Origin: Algorimicrobium algoritergicola
Lineage (GTDB): Bacteria; Bacteroidota; Bacteroidia; Flavobacteriales; Flavobacteriaceae
Assembly (NCBI RefSeq): GCF_008086165.1
Contig: NZ_VSKL01000001.1
Span: forward strand, 1,116,001-1,180,000
DNA: 64,000 bases
Reading direction: 5' to 3'
Under the pieces are notes generated by a model. It saw only the letters and a list, made by a program, of their open reading frames with translations, had not been told where the DNA came from and did not search any database. The translations under genes and the position numbers were made by a program. Positions 8,405-17,532 of the stretch are shown here, piece by piece. Positions within the stretch are counted from its first letter, which is position 1, and every line of letters begins with the position of its first letter.

Positions 8405-8553
8405 TTACGCTATTTAGCGGTTTTAGATAGTATTCAAGTTACGATAAATCCGCTGATTAAATTTGCTGGGGCAATTCAAGAAATAACGGCCTAGATATCA
8501 TTTATTTATAAAAAGTTTAACAACACTTAAAAAGGGTACGATTAAAATATATC

Positions 8554-8561
8554 TACTTTTG
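8554..8561 (+). promoter_or_regulatory. Candidate -7 element for the ABC export operon
   Basis: TACTTTTG fits TAnnTTTG and lies 65 bp before the ATPase start codon in a 222-bp gap. The -33 position lacks a clear TTTG. Confidence 0.4.
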
Positions 8562-8626
8562 TTGTAACATTTTTCACTTTTATAAGTCTTACTTGTAGAA
8601 TAGAATTTAACCAACCAACGTAAATT

Positions 8627-9328
8627 ATGCTAACTATAAGCAAATTGCACAAATCCTACCCAATAGGTGATTCCAGTTTACATGTATTAAAAGGTATTGA
8701 TCTTTCTGTTAAAGAAGGAGAAATGGTTGCCATTATGGGATCATCTGGTTCAGGTAAATCTACCTTATTAAATATTATTGGTATGTTGGATGAAGCTGAT
8801 GAAGGTGAGTATATTCTTGATGGTGTTCCCATTAAAAATCTAACCGAAAAAAAAGCAGCAATCTATAGAAATAAGTTTTTAGGATTTATCTTTCAATCTT
8901 TTAACTTGATTAATTATAAGAATGCTATTGAAAACGTAGCACTTCCATTATACTACCAAGGTATGAAACGTGCGGAACGTCAAGAATTAGGGATGTTCCA
9001 TTTAGAAAAAGTAGGACTATCTAATTGGGCACATCACTTACCAAATGAATTGTCTGGTGGACAAAAACAACGTGTAGCTATTGCGCGTGCTTTGGCTGCA
9101 AACCCAAAATTACTTCTTGCCGATGAACCAACAGGTGCATTGGATACAACAACATCTTATGAAATTATGGCCTTCATTCAGCAGTTAAATGATGAAGGAA
9201 AAACCATTCTAATGGTAACGCATGAAGAGGATATTGCCAATATGTGTAAACGTATTGTCCGTTTAAAGGATGGTGTTATTATGGAAGATGTTTTTGTAGA
9301 ACAAGTTAGAGCAGAACAATATGTTTGA
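8627..9328 (+). CDS. ABC transporter ATPase, MacB/LolD type
   Basis: 233 residues, the usual size. Walker A is GSSGSGKST at residues 38-46; the ABC signature is LSGGQKQR, followed by Walker B LLLADEPTGALD and the switch His in VTHEED. The A-loop Tyr is in SYPIGDSS. This group drives MacB/FtsX-type permeases that do not transport across the inner membrane in the usual way but work as mechanical pumps. It overlaps the first permease gene by 8 bp. Confidence 0.93.
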   Translation: MLTISKLHKSYPIGDSSLHVLKGIDLSVKEGEMVAIMGSSGSGKSTLLNIIGMLDEADEGEYILDGVPIKNLTEKKAAIYRNKFLGFIFQSFNLINYKNAIENVALPLYYQGMKRAERQELGMFHLEKVGLSNWAHHLPNELSGGQKQRVAIARALAANPKLLLADEPTGALDTTTSYEIMAFIQQLNDEGKTILMVTHEEDIANMCKRIVRLKDGVIMEDVFVEQVRAEQYV

Positions 9329-10550
9329 TTTAGATCTTTGGCGCGAAATATTTCAGAGTATCAATAAAAACCGAACGCGGAGTTTACTTTCAGGGTTCAC
9401 GGTAGCCTTTGCTATTTTGTTATTTGCCGTCCTTTTTGGTCTAGCTAACGGACTGCAAAACACCTTTGCTGATGCCTTTAATGATGATGCTAATAATTCC
9501 ATCATGATTTATTCGGGAATGACTACTAAAGCCAACAAAGGACTTCAAGCAGGTAGACGTATTCAGTTTAAAAATGAAGATTATTCCTATGTTAAGGATG
9601 AATTTGATGACAACGTTCAATTTATAACATCTAGAATCTATAGAAATGTAACAGCAACATTCAGAAATGAAAAAGATAGTTATTCTGTGCGTGCTGTTCA
9701 TCCAGACCATCAATATTTAGAGAAAACAATTATCGATCAAGGACGATACATTAATGAATTGGACGTGAGAGATCATACAAAAGTGGTTGTTATTGGACGT
9801 TTGGTTGAAGAAGATTTGTTTTTAAGAACAACCGCATTAGGGAAATATATTAACCTAGATGGTATTCCGTATAAAGTAGTTGGTATTTTTTCGGATGATG
9901 GCGGCGATAATGAAGAGCGATTAATTTATATGCCCATTTCTACAGCACAACGGTTATATGGTAATACAGATTATGTGGATCAAATTAACTTGACTTATAA
10001 CCCTGAAATGGATTACGACCAAGCCATTGCTTTTGGAAGAACGCTAACTAATAAAATGAAAAATCGTTTTGATGTTGCGGAAACCGATCAGCGTGCTATT
10101 CGTGTCCAAAACATGGCAGAAGGAACCAAAGCTGTTGAGCAAATGACAACCGCTTTAGGGTTCATCATTTTTGTAATTGGTTTTGGAACCTTAATAGCAG
10201 GTGTCGTTGGTATTAGTAATATTATGATTTTTATTGTAAAAGAACGTACTAAAGAAATTGGAATTCGTAAAGCATTAGGTGCTACACCACGTTCTATTGT
10301 ATCTATTATTTTAATAGAATCTATTTTAATTACCGCCATTGCAGGTTATGTTGGCTTGTTATTAGGTGTCGGTGTATTGGAGCTTGCTGCGCCAACATTG
10401 GAAACGTATTTTATTAAGGACCCAAGTGTACAACCTTCATTAATTATTGCAGCAACTATTACACTTATTTTAGCGGGTGCTATTGCAGGCTATTTGCCAG
10501 CTAAAAAAGCATCTGAAATTAAACCCATTGTAGCACTAAGAGACGACTAA
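9321..10550 (+). CDS. MacB/FtsX-type ABC permease (first)
   Basis: 409 residues with the MacB plan: one N-terminal membrane segment (about 20-43), a large periplasmic core domain (about 45-275), and three C-terminal FtsX segments. The coupling motif VKERTKEIGIRKALGATPRSI lies between segments 2 and 3, and the end PIVALRDD is typical. It overlaps the ATPase gene and is followed after 1 bp by a second permease of the same plan, so the working unit is probably a heterodimer. Confidence 0.9.
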   Translation: MFDLDLWREIFQSINKNRTRSLLSGFTVAFAILLFAVLFGLANGLQNTFADAFNDDANNSIMIYSGMTTKANKGLQAGRRIQFKNEDYSYVKDEFDDNVQFITSRIYRNVTATFRNEKDSYSVRAVHPDHQYLEKTIIDQGRYINELDVRDHTKVVVIGRLVEEDLFLRTTALGKYINLDGIPYKVVGIFSDDGGDNEERLIYMPISTAQRLYGNTDYVDQINLTYNPEMDYDQAIAFGRTLTNKMKNRFDVAETDQRAIRVQNMAEGTKAVEQMTTALGFIIFVIGFGTLIAGVVGISNIMIFIVKERTKEIGIRKALGATPRSIVSIILIESILITAIAGYVGLLLGVGVLELAAPTLETYFIKDPSVQPSLIIAATITLILAGAIAGYLPAKKASEIKPIVALRDD

Positions 10551-10551
10551 T

Positions 10552-11796
10552 ATGTTTAAATTTTTAACAGATAGAGATACTTGGCAAGAGGTTTTTGATA
10601 GTCTTAGTAAAAATAAACTACGGTCTATTTTAACCATGGTAGGCGTCTGGTGGGGAATTTTACTCCTTATTGGTCTTCTAGGTTCTGCCAAAGGAATTGA
10701 AAATGCGTTTAACCGTTTGTTTGGTGATTTTGCCACAAACAGTGTATTCGTTTGGGCGCAAAGTACTAGCAAACCTTTTCAAGGCTTTCAGGAAGGAAGG
10801 CAAGTTAAACTGACATTAACCGATGCTAAAAAAGTAGAAGAGAATGTAGAGGGTATTGAGTTTGTTGTGCCAAGAAGCCAAAGTCAAGCTATGGTTGTTC
10901 GAAATTTTCTCTCGGGAACTTTTGGTATAAATGGCGATTATCCTTTGCTAGATAAAGTTCAGAAGAAGAAGTTAATTCACGGTCGCTTTATCAATCAAAA
11001 CGATATGGATGCCAATAGAAAAGTCGTTGTCATTTCAGAAGATGTTTACAAACAACTTTTTGAAAAAGATGTACAAGCAGTTGGTGAGTTGATTCAAATA
11101 AATAGTATGAATTTTATGGTGATTGGTGTTTTTGAAGTTGGTAATATTAATATGGGACCATCAACGGATATGCATATTCCATTTACCACCTTTCAGCAAG
11201 TTTATAATCGCGGTGAAAACATCAGTTGGATGATGATTACTGGGAAACCTGAATATAATATCAAACAAATTGAAGAAGACTCCAAGCTCATTTTAAGAAA
11301 CTTAAATAACGTGCATCCTGAAGATAAACGTGCCTTTGGAAGTTTTAATTTAGGTAAAGAGTTTGCAAAAATGACAGGCTTTCTATCCGGTATGCAGTTT
11401 TTAACATGGTTCGTAGGTATTGCAACCCTTATTGCGGGTGTTTTTGCAATTGGTAATATTCTATTAATTACCGTAAAAGAACGAACCAAAGAAATTGGTG
11501 TGCGCCGTGCACTAGGAGCCACGCCTTATGAAATAAAACGGCAGATTTTAGTAGAGGCTGTTTTCATCACCTTACTTGCGGGATTCTTCGGAATTATTAG
11601 TGGTGGATGGATTCTGATAGCATTAGATGCCGCATTTGGGCAAGGTCCAGACGCTACCATGGTAAATGCATCTGTTTCCATTTCAGTCGTATTTATTGCA
11701 TTGCTCATTTTAGTTGTTTTAGGAACTTTAATCGGACTGATCCCAGCATTTAAAGCTACCAGTATTAAACCTATTGAAGCATTGCGCGAAGAATAA
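10552..11796 (+). CDS. MacB/FtsX-type ABC permease (second)
   Basis: 414 residues, same architecture as its neighbour: N-terminal segment (about 25-45, with LTMVGVWWGILLLIGLLG), periplasmic core, three C-terminal segments with VKERTKEIGVRRALGATPYE and the ending PIEALREE. The two permeases are clearly paralogous but diverged in the periplasmic core. Distance to the adaptor start is 61 bp. Confidence 0.9.
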   Translation: MFKFLTDRDTWQEVFDSLSKNKLRSILTMVGVWWGILLLIGLLGSAKGIENAFNRLFGDFATNSVFVWAQSTSKPFQGFQEGRQVKLTLTDAKKVEENVEGIEFVVPRSQSQAMVVRNFLSGTFGINGDYPLLDKVQKKKLIHGRFINQNDMDANRKVVVISEDVYKQLFEKDVQAVGELIQINSMNFMVIGVFEVGNINMGPSTDMHIPFTTFQQVYNRGENISWMMITGKPEYNIKQIEEDSKLILRNLNNVHPEDKRAFGSFNLGKEFAKMTGFLSGMQFLTWFVGIATLIAGVFAIGNILLITVKERTKEIGVRRALGATPYEIKRQILVEAVFITLLAGFFGIISGGWILIALDAAFGQGPDATMVNASVSISVVFIALLILVVLGTLIGLIPAFKATSIKPIEALREE

Positions 11797-11857
11797 ATTT
11801 ATAAAATCTAGATATCATAAAACCAACCGATCAATTAAAAATAATAAACACAATCAA

Positions 11858-12970
11858 ATGAATAAAGCAGTAAAAATAATCATTGGCATCGTAGTCTTAG
11901 TACTATTTGTTTGGGTAATTAAATACTTTAAGGACTCTAACTCCAAAGGTATTGAGGAATTTAAAACAGAAACACCATTTTTCACATCTATAAAAACAAA
12001 AGTGGTTGCAACTGGGAAATTAAACCCTGAAGAAGAAATTGAATTGAAACCGCAAATAGCTGGAATTATTGATAAGATTCTTGTTGAAGAAGGTGATATC
12101 GTTAAGAAAGGCGATTTAATAGCTAGAATTCGTGTTGTACCAAACGAACAAAGTTTAGTAAGTGCAAGAAGCCGAATTAATAGCGCACAATTATCTTATG
12201 ATAACTCCAAAACCTTATACGACAGAAATAAATCCCTTTTTGAAAAAGGTGTTATTTCAAAACAAGATTTTGAAAACAGTGAGTTGTCCTTAAACCAAGC
12301 TAATGAATCGTTACGTCAGTCACAAAACGATTTTCAAATTATTAAACAAGGTTCATTATCTGGAGGCGGTTCTGCAAACACCAATATTGTAGCACAAATT
12401 CCTGGAACAGTTTTAGAAATTCCTGTACGAGAAGGCGATCAAGTAATTGAGTCTAATAGCTTTAATGCAGGGACAACTATTGCAACCATTGCAGATATGA
12501 GTAAAATGATTTTCGAAGGAAAAGTTGATGAATCTGAAGTAGGAAAACTAGAAGAAGGTAAAGATATTATTGTGGTTCTAGGCGCTATTAATCAACAAGA
12601 GTTTCCATCTAAATTAACGTTTGTAGCACCAAAAGGAATTGAAGAAAATGGTGCAGTTCAATTTACTATTAAGGCAGACGTAGAAGTTAATCCGTCAGTA
12701 AAAATTAGAGCTGGTTACAGTGCTAATGCTGAAATTGAAATGGAAAGTAAAGATAGCGTAATGGTTGTAAAGGAAGCCTTATTACAATTCAATCGTTTTA
12801 CTGAAAAGCCATTTGTAGAAGTTCAAAAGGAAGATGGCACCTATGAAGAGAAGTATGTTGAATTAGGTATTTCTGATGGAATAAACGTTGAAATCACTGA
12901 TGGTGTATCGGAAACTGATAAAATAAAAGTTTGGAACAAAGCAAAAGAAGATAACAATGATGAAGATTAA
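11858..12970 (+). CDS. Periplasmic adaptor subunit (HlyD/MacA family)
   Basis: 370 residues from the ATG at 11858; an upstream in-frame ATG at 11774 would overlap the permease gene and add a basic, signal-less stretch, so I prefer 11858. N-terminal membrane anchor (about 5-24), split biotinyl-lipoyl domain (KPQIAGIIDKILVEEGDIV and later AQIPGTVLEIPVREGDQV), a short coiled-coil hairpin between (about 90-145) and beta-barrel/membrane-proximal domains to the end. It links the inner-membrane permeases to the TolC channel. The TolC gene starts inside its last codons (14-bp overlap). Confidence 0.92.
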   Translation: MNKAVKIIIGIVVLVLFVWVIKYFKDSNSKGIEEFKTETPFFTSIKTKVVATGKLNPEEEIELKPQIAGIIDKILVEEGDIVKKGDLIARIRVVPNEQSLVSARSRINSAQLSYDNSKTLYDRNKSLFEKGVISKQDFENSELSLNQANESLRQSQNDFQIIKQGSLSGGGSANTNIVAQIPGTVLEIPVREGDQVIESNSFNAGTTIATIADMSKMIFEGKVDESEVGKLEEGKDIIVVLGAINQQEFPSKLTFVAPKGIEENGAVQFTIKADVEVNPSVKIRAGYSANAEIEMESKDSVMVVKEALLQFNRFTEKPFVEVQKEDGTYEEKYVELGISDGINVEITDGVSETDKIKVWNKAKEDNNDED

Positions 12971-14348
12971 TAAAGTACTAACCCTTTCGTTTTTAACGGT
13001 TGTTTTTTCTGTTAGTTCGTATGCACAAGAAAAAGTTTGGACGTTGGAAGAATGTGTAAATTATGCATTGGAAAACAATATTACAATTAAGCAAACCGCA
13101 CTTGATACGGAATTAGCAGACGAGAATTTGGTAACGGCTAGAGGTAACTTTCTGCCAACACTAGATGGAAGCGCTAGTCAAATCTGGAATTTTGGATCAT
13201 ATATTGACCGAGATCAAAGACGGATATCTACGGATTCGAGAGGTAATAGCTTTGGATTAAATGCTGGAGTAACTCTATTTAATGGATTTAGAAACACTAG
13301 TGTTTTTAAACAAGCTAAATTAGGTGTAGAATCTAGTCAGTTGCAATTAGATATTTTAAAGGATAATATTTCTTTGAATGTTGTAAATCAATATTTAAAT
13401 ATTCTTTTAAATAAGGAGAATTTAAAAGTGGCTCGTGAACAAATTCTAATTTCTGAAAAGCAGGTAGGTCAGTTGTCCGAGTTAGTTGAGGCTGGTGTTC
13501 GTCCGCGTGCTGATTTATATGAGGTAGAAGCCCAATTGGCTAGTGATCAAGAACGCTTAATAAATACGGAAAATAGTGTGGATTTAGCTCTTTTAGCTTT
13601 AGCCCAATTGTTACAGATTTCTCAAGATGGTTTTGATGTTGAAGCAATAGAATTGACACTGCCAGCTGTTTTAGTGCAAAAAAAGACTACAGATGACATT
13701 TATGATTTTGCTGTTCAGAATAGACCGGAAATTAAACAAGCTGAATTGAATATTGAAAACGCACAATTGGATGTAGATATTGCCAAAAGTGCTTTTTATC
13801 CAACGTTTACTTTTGGAGCTGGTTTAAGTACCTCCTATCAGCACAGTCAAGGTCAAAAAGATGTTCGACCAGTATTGGAAGATCCTAATGATCCAACGAA
13901 CTTAAATATTATTTTCATACCAAATGGTTTTGGTCAGCAATTAGAGGATAATTTGGGTTATAATGTGGGTTTCAGATTAAACATTCCAATTTTCAATGGT
14001 TTTCAAACTAAAGCTAATGTAAACAGAGCAGTTATTAATAGTAAACGAATCGAATATTCATTAGATCAAGAAAAGCAAGATTTACGTACCAATATTGAAC
14101 AAGCTTATGCCGATGCTAAAGCGGCTTTTAAGCAATTTGAAGCATCTGAAACGTCATTAAATGCACAAGATGAATCGTTTAGAAATGCACAAGACAGTTA
14201 TAATTTAGGCGTTATGAATGCTTTTGAATTTGAGCAAGTAAGAAACCGTTTGGTAAATGCACAAGCAAACGTAATTAATGCGAAATATAATTTTGTATTC
14301 AAAACGAAAGTATTAGATTTCTATTTAGGAATTCCTTTAACAGAATAA
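12957..14348 (+). CDS. TolC-family outer-membrane efflux protein
   Basis: 463 residues with signal peptide (cut after SYAQ). Two TolC repeats are visible: WTLEECVNYALENNITIKQ near the start with LNVVNQYLNILLNKENLKVA, and in the second half YDFAVQNRPEIKQAELNIE with FRLNIPIFNGFQTKANVNRA and a terminal helix VINAKYNFVFKTKVLDFYLG. It forms the trimeric outer-membrane duct for the MacAB-like pump encoded just upstream. An ATG immediately follows the first one (12960), so the exact start is uncertain by one codon. The gap to tsaB is 4 bp. Confidence 0.92.
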   Translation: MMKINKVLTLSFLTVVFSVSSYAQEKVWTLEECVNYALENNITIKQTALDTELADENLVTARGNFLPTLDGSASQIWNFGSYIDRDQRRISTDSRGNSFGLNAGVTLFNGFRNTSVFKQAKLGVESSQLQLDILKDNISLNVVNQYLNILLNKENLKVAREQILISEKQVGQLSELVEAGVRPRADLYEVEAQLASDQERLINTENSVDLALLALAQLLQISQDGFDVEAIELTLPAVLVQKKTTDDIYDFAVQNRPEIKQAELNIENAQLDVDIAKSAFYPTFTFGAGLSTSYQHSQGQKDVRPVLEDPNDPTNLNIIFIPNGFGQQLEDNLGYNVGFRLNIPIFNGFQTKANVNRAVINSKRIEYSLDQEKQDLRTNIEQAYADAKAAFKQFEASETSLNAQDESFRNAQDSYNLGVMNAFEFEQVRNRLVNAQANVINAKYNFVFKTKVLDFYLGIPLTE

Positions 14349-14352
14349 TGCC

Positions 14353-15030
14353 GTGGCAATAATATTAAGTATAGAAACAGCAACAACAAATTGTTCGGTC
14401 TCTCTTTCAAAAGAAGGAGAGACTTTTGCTTTAAAAGAAGATTATAATAATGGTTTTTCGCATGCGGAACGTTTACATATTTTTATTGATGACATTCTAA
14501 AAGAAAACAACATTGATAAATCGGAAATCGATGCCGTAGCCATAAGTAAAGGTCCTGGGTCTTATACAGGCTTACGGATTGGTGTTTCGGCCGCAAAAGG
14601 CTTGTGTTTCGCTTTAAATATCCCGCTGATTAGTGTTTCAACCTTGGAAGCTATGGCGCATCAAGTTAAAATATCGGAAGGTGTTATTATTCCCATGTTA
14701 GATGCCAGACGCATGGAAGTTTATGCCGCGGTTTATAATGCGAATTATCAACCCATTCGCGGTATTGAAGCAGAAGTGTTGGATGAAACATCATATGCTG
14801 AATTCCTAGACAAAAGCCAGGTCTATTTTATAGGTAATGGTGTAGAAAAAACAAAAACACTTATAGCACATAAAAATGCCGTTTTTGTAGAGAACAAGTT
14901 GCCATCAGCCAATGAAATGGGTGTTTTGGCTTTTAATAAGTACAAAAAAAGCGACACCGAAGATGTCGCTTATTTTGAGCCTTATTATTTAAAGGATTTC
15001 GTGGCTATTAAACCAAAATCTAAAAAATAG
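14353..15030 (+). CDS. tsaB: tRNA threonylcarbamoyladenosine biosynthesis protein TsaB
   Basis: 225 residues, normal for TsaB, with a GTG start that is required to keep the first beta strand (AIILSIETATTNCSVSL). The second hallmark is KGPGSYTGLRIGVSAAKGLC. TsaB is the inactive ASKHA-fold partner of TsaD in making t6A37 on ANN-decoding tRNAs. It lies 4 bp after tolC, so expression is probably by read-through from the export operon. It converges on the mscS gene with a 3-bp gap, and a terminator for mscS lies antisense inside its last 90 bp. Confidence 0.93.
   Translation: MAIILSIETATTNCSVSLSKEGETFALKEDYNNGFSHAERLHIFIDDILKENNIDKSEIDAVAISKGPGSYTGLRIGVSAAKGLCFALNIPLISVSTLEAMAHQVKISEGVIIPMLDARRMEVYAAVYNANYQPIRGIEAEVLDETSYAEFLDKSQVYFIGNGVEKTKTLIAHKNAVFVENKLPSANEMGVLAFNKYKKSDTEDVAYFEPYYLKDFVAIKPKSKK
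14945..14971 (-). terminator. Terminator of mscS located antisense within tsaB
   Basis: Read on the minus strand: AAGCGACA, 7-nt loop, TGTCGCTT, then a T-run of seven. It lies about 63 bp past the mscS stop and inside the coding part of tsaB (codons for KKSDTEDVAY). On the plus strand the hairpin is followed only by TATTTTGAG. Confidence 0.7.
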
Positions 15031-15033
15031 GTA

Positions 15034-15852
15034 TTAACCTTCTTTATGAATTTCAACTTGGTGTGGGTAAGGAATATCAATTCCAGCCGCATCAAGAGCT
15101 TCTTTTGTTTGCTCCATAACATCAAACTTAACGGTCCAATAATCTTCTTTCTTAACCCATGCACGCGTAAAGAAGTTGATGGAACTATCGGCCAATTCAG
15201 ATACATTTACAGCAGTAGCCGGATCTTTTAAAACTAATGGATGCGAATTAATGACACCAAAAAGAACCTCTTTGGTTTTCTTTATATCAGAATCATAGCC
15301 AACACCAAACGTAAAATCTACGCGACGTGTATCTTCTACACTATAATTTATAATGTTTCCATTTGAAAGCGCACCATTTGGAATAATGACTTCCTTATTG
15401 TCCGTTGTATTTAGTTTGGTTGTAAAAATTTGAATTTCTTTAACCGTACCACTTTCACCTTGAGCTTCAATAAAATCGCCAATTTTAATAGGTTTGAAAA
15501 TCATTAAAAGAATTCCACCGGCAAAATTTCCTAAAGAACCTTGAAGCGCTAAACCAATGGCTAAACCAGCAGCAGCTATAATAGCAGCAAATTGCGTTGT
15601 AGGAACGCCTAATGTCCCTAATAAGGTAATAACTAATAATATTTTTAAAATGGCACTAATTAAATTTAGAAGAAATTTTTGCAGGCTTAATTCATATTCC
15701 CGCTGCTCCATTATTTTTCTTGTGCCTTTAATAATTTTCTTAATTATCCAAGAACCGACAATCCATATAACAATAGCTCCAATAACTTTTAACCCGTATG
15801 TAGTGGCAAATGCAATGCTTTGCTCTATCCAGTAATCTAAATTTTTATCCAT
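15034..15852 (-). CDS. Small-conductance mechanosensitive channel (MscS family)
   Basis: 272 residues, close to E. coli MscS. Three membrane segments: about 18-38, 62-84 and the pore helix TM3 (about 90-118), which shows the Gly/Ala pattern GLAIGLALQGSLGNFAGGILL. The beta domain follows (PIKIGDFIEAQGESGTVKEI) and then the alpha/beta vestibule domain. It opens on membrane tension to release solutes during hypo-osmotic shock. A -7-like element (TAAATTTG) lies 30-37 bp upstream on the minus strand. Confidence 0.92.
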   Translation of the reverse strand: MDKNLDYWIEQSIAFATTYGLKVIGAIVIWIVGSWIIKKIIKGTRKIMEQREYELSLQKFLLNLISAILKILLVITLLGTLGVPTTQFAAIIAAAGLAIGLALQGSLGNFAGGILLMIFKPIKIGDFIEAQGESGTVKEIQIFTTKLNTTDNKEVIIPNGALSNGNIINYSVEDTRRVDFTFGVGYDSDIKKTKEVLFGVINSHPLVLKDPATAVNVSELADSSINFFTRAWVKKEDYWTVKFDVMEQTKEALDAAGIDIPYPHQVEIHKEG

Positions 15853-15881
15853 AATTTGTTTTAGTGAGATTAATTAAGTCG

Positions 15882-15889
15882 CAAATTTA
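15882..15889 (-). promoter_or_regulatory. Candidate -7 element for mscS
   Basis: On the minus strand TAAATTTG fits TAnnTTTG, 30 bp before the ATG. No clear -33 partner. Confidence 0.35.
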
Positions 15890-16078
15890 AGGATTATCTC
15901 TCAGTTCTAAAAATTATAGAAATTTAATATAATGATTAGCAAGCAGATAAAAAGAAAAGGATTTATTCTCTTTTTTTAAGGGGTTTAATTCGAATTGGGA
16001 AATGGAAAACAGATACAAAAACCATACGTGCAAAGAACCACGTATTAGGTGTGGCAATGCATTTGAGATTTAAGCATA

Positions 16079-16103
16079 AAAAAACGCCCTAAAAAGGGCG
16101 TTT
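16079..16103 (-). terminator. Rho-independent terminator of the dodecin gene
   Basis: Stem AAACGCCCT / AGGGCGTTT around a short A/T loop just past the dodecin stop; on the minus strand it continues into a T-run (plus-strand run of seven A before 16085). The remaining gap to mscS (15853-16078) holds no gene I can support. Confidence 0.8.
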
Positions 16104-16116
16104 CAAATAATCGTTA

Positions 16117-16317
16117 TTATTTAACCTCGAAGGTTATTTTTATATTCACTCTAAACTCGGTTACGTTATCACCATTTACAATAGCACTTTGTTCTTTTAC
16201 ATAAACCGAACGAATGTTTTTTACCGTTTTTGATGCTTCTTTAACTGCTTTTCGGGTTGCATCTTCCCAGCTGGTATCAGAATTTGATAATACTTCAATA
16301 ACTTTTAAAATAGCCAT
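16117..16317 (-). CDS. Dodecin, flavin-storage protein
   Basis: 66 residues, the family's exact size. The pattern MAILKVIEVLSNSDTSWEDA, then KTVKNIRSVYVKEQ and a final beta strand FRVNIKITFEV matches dodecins, which form hollow dodecamers that bind flavin dimers stacked against a Trp (here W17). It probably buffers free FMN/riboflavin. Own terminator downstream; it lies between mscS and the Nfu gene on the same strand. Confidence 0.93.
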   Translation of the reverse strand: MAILKVIEVLSNSDTSWEDATRKAVKEASKTVKNIRSVYVKEQSAIVNGDNVTEFRVNIKITFEVK

Positions 16318-16374
16318 AATATTGTTTTTTTAAGTTTAGCTATTAAGTTACTAATTATATTTCGGAATATAAAA

Positions 16375-17277
16375 TTATCCATTTAAAGCTTCAACCGTTT
16401 CCACACGGCCCTTAAGCATTTCTTTCAGCATGTTTTCAATTCCGTTTTTCAATGTAAATGTGGACGATGGACAACCACTACAAGCACCTTGTAAAATAAC
16501 TTTTACCGTTTTCGTTTCTGGATTATACGATTCAAATTGAATATTTCCACCATCACTAGCAACGGCAGGTTTGATATATTCTTCTAAAATATTTATTATT
16601 TCTTTGGACGTATCATCGCGTGATTCATAAGTCTCGTCAAGTTTTTCATTCGTTTTATTTAAAACTTCTTGCGCATTGGAATTAACAATTTCTTTGCCAT
16701 TTTCAATAAACGATCGGATAAACTCGCGTACTTCCATAGTAATGGTTTCCCATTCTGCCATGTCATATTTAGTTACAGAAATGTAATTATCTTCCATAAA
16801 CACACTTTTCACAAATGGTAAATGGAATAATTCTGTTGCTAAAGGTGATACTTTGGCGTCGTCTATAGATGTAAATTCATAAGTTGCAGTCACTAATTTC
16901 TTATTAGCTACAAACTTAATTACAGCAGGATTAGGTGTGCTTTCTGCGTAAACCGTAATAGGTACTTTTTTTACGGTTGTGGTATCTGTAATAACCACGG
17001 CACCCGAATTTAAGTATTCAGTGATTTGTTCTGCAACTTCCTCTTGAACATCAGACCACTCAACAATATTAAAGCGTTCAATAGCTATAAAATTGCTTGA
17101 GATATAAACCTTCTTCACAAAAGGTAAATAAAATAATTGCTGTGCTAAAGGTGAGTTTTTGGCATCATCAATATTATTAAATTCAAAACTTTGGTGCTTG
17201 GTTATAAACTGATTAAGTTCAAATTTTACAATTGTATTATTGGAAGTTTCTTGAATGGAAACTGTATATGGATTCAT
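16375..17277 (-). CDS. Nfu-type iron-sulfur cluster scaffold/carrier
   Basis: 300 residues. Two tandem Nfu N-terminal domains (about 3-88 and 105-195) are recognisable from repeated features: DDAKNSPLAQQLFYLPFVKK and DDAKVSPLATELFHLPFVKS, each ending in a WxxxxxEVxE-type helix. A charged linker (200-220) leads to the C-terminal NifU domain with VASDGGNIQFE and the cluster-binding GACSGCPSS (Cys pair in CSGC). It transfers Fe-S clusters to target enzymes. A single N-terminal domain is usual in mitochondrial NFU1. Confidence 0.9.
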   Translation of the reverse strand: MNPYTVSIQETSNNTIVKFELNQFITKHQSFEFNNIDDAKNSPLAQQLFYLPFVKKVYISSNFIAIERFNIVEWSDVQEEVAEQITEYLNSGAVVITDTTTVKKVPITVYAESTPNPAVIKFVANKKLVTATYEFTSIDDAKVSPLATELFHLPFVKSVFMEDNYISVTKYDMAEWETITMEVREFIRSFIENGKEIVNSNAQEVLNKTNEKLDETYESRDDTSKEIINILEEYIKPAVASDGGNIQFESYNPETKTVKVILQGACSGCPSSTFTLKNGIENMLKEMLKGRVETVEALNG

Positions 17278-17294
17278 GATAAATATATTTTTTG

Positions 17295-17302
17295 CAAAAA
17301 TA
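17295..17302 (-). promoter_or_regulatory. Candidate -7 element for the Nfu gene
   Basis: Minus-strand TATTTTTG, 18 bp before the ATG; fits TAnnTTTG and would give a very short leader. No -33 TTTG at the right distance. Confidence 0.35.
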
Positions 17303-17432
17303 CTAAAAGAAAACTATAGATATCCATATATTTGAGTTTTAATGCTCGGTAAAGGAGAGTTTATAACTTGTGAATTTCATGAAAATTGATAAGGTTTAAC
17401 TTTTGTAATGGAGTGATAAAAAGTAATTTTTA

Positions 17433-17440
17433 TATATTTG
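17433..17440 (+). promoter_or_regulatory. Candidate -7 element for the PorP/SprF gene
   Basis: TATATTTG fits TAnnTTTG about 93 bp before the chosen ATG. The nearest upstream TTTG (17402-17405) is 27 bp away, longer than usual. Confidence 0.35.
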
Positions 17441-17532
17441 GTCGCGGATTTATAATTTTATTATGAAAACCGAGTTTTATATAAGGATAAAGATTTAGTG
17501 TGGTTTTACCAATCTACCTTCAAAAAAATACT

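Noticed and set aside
8416-8454. Imperfect inverted repeat AGCGGTTTT / AAATCCGCT after the small CxxC gene
   Set aside because: Mismatched stem, 21-nt loop and no T-run, so not called a terminator.
16002-16073. 23-codon frame with two Cys upstream of mscS
   Set aside because: Too short, no promoter or recognisable motif, and lies in a gap between minus-strand genes.
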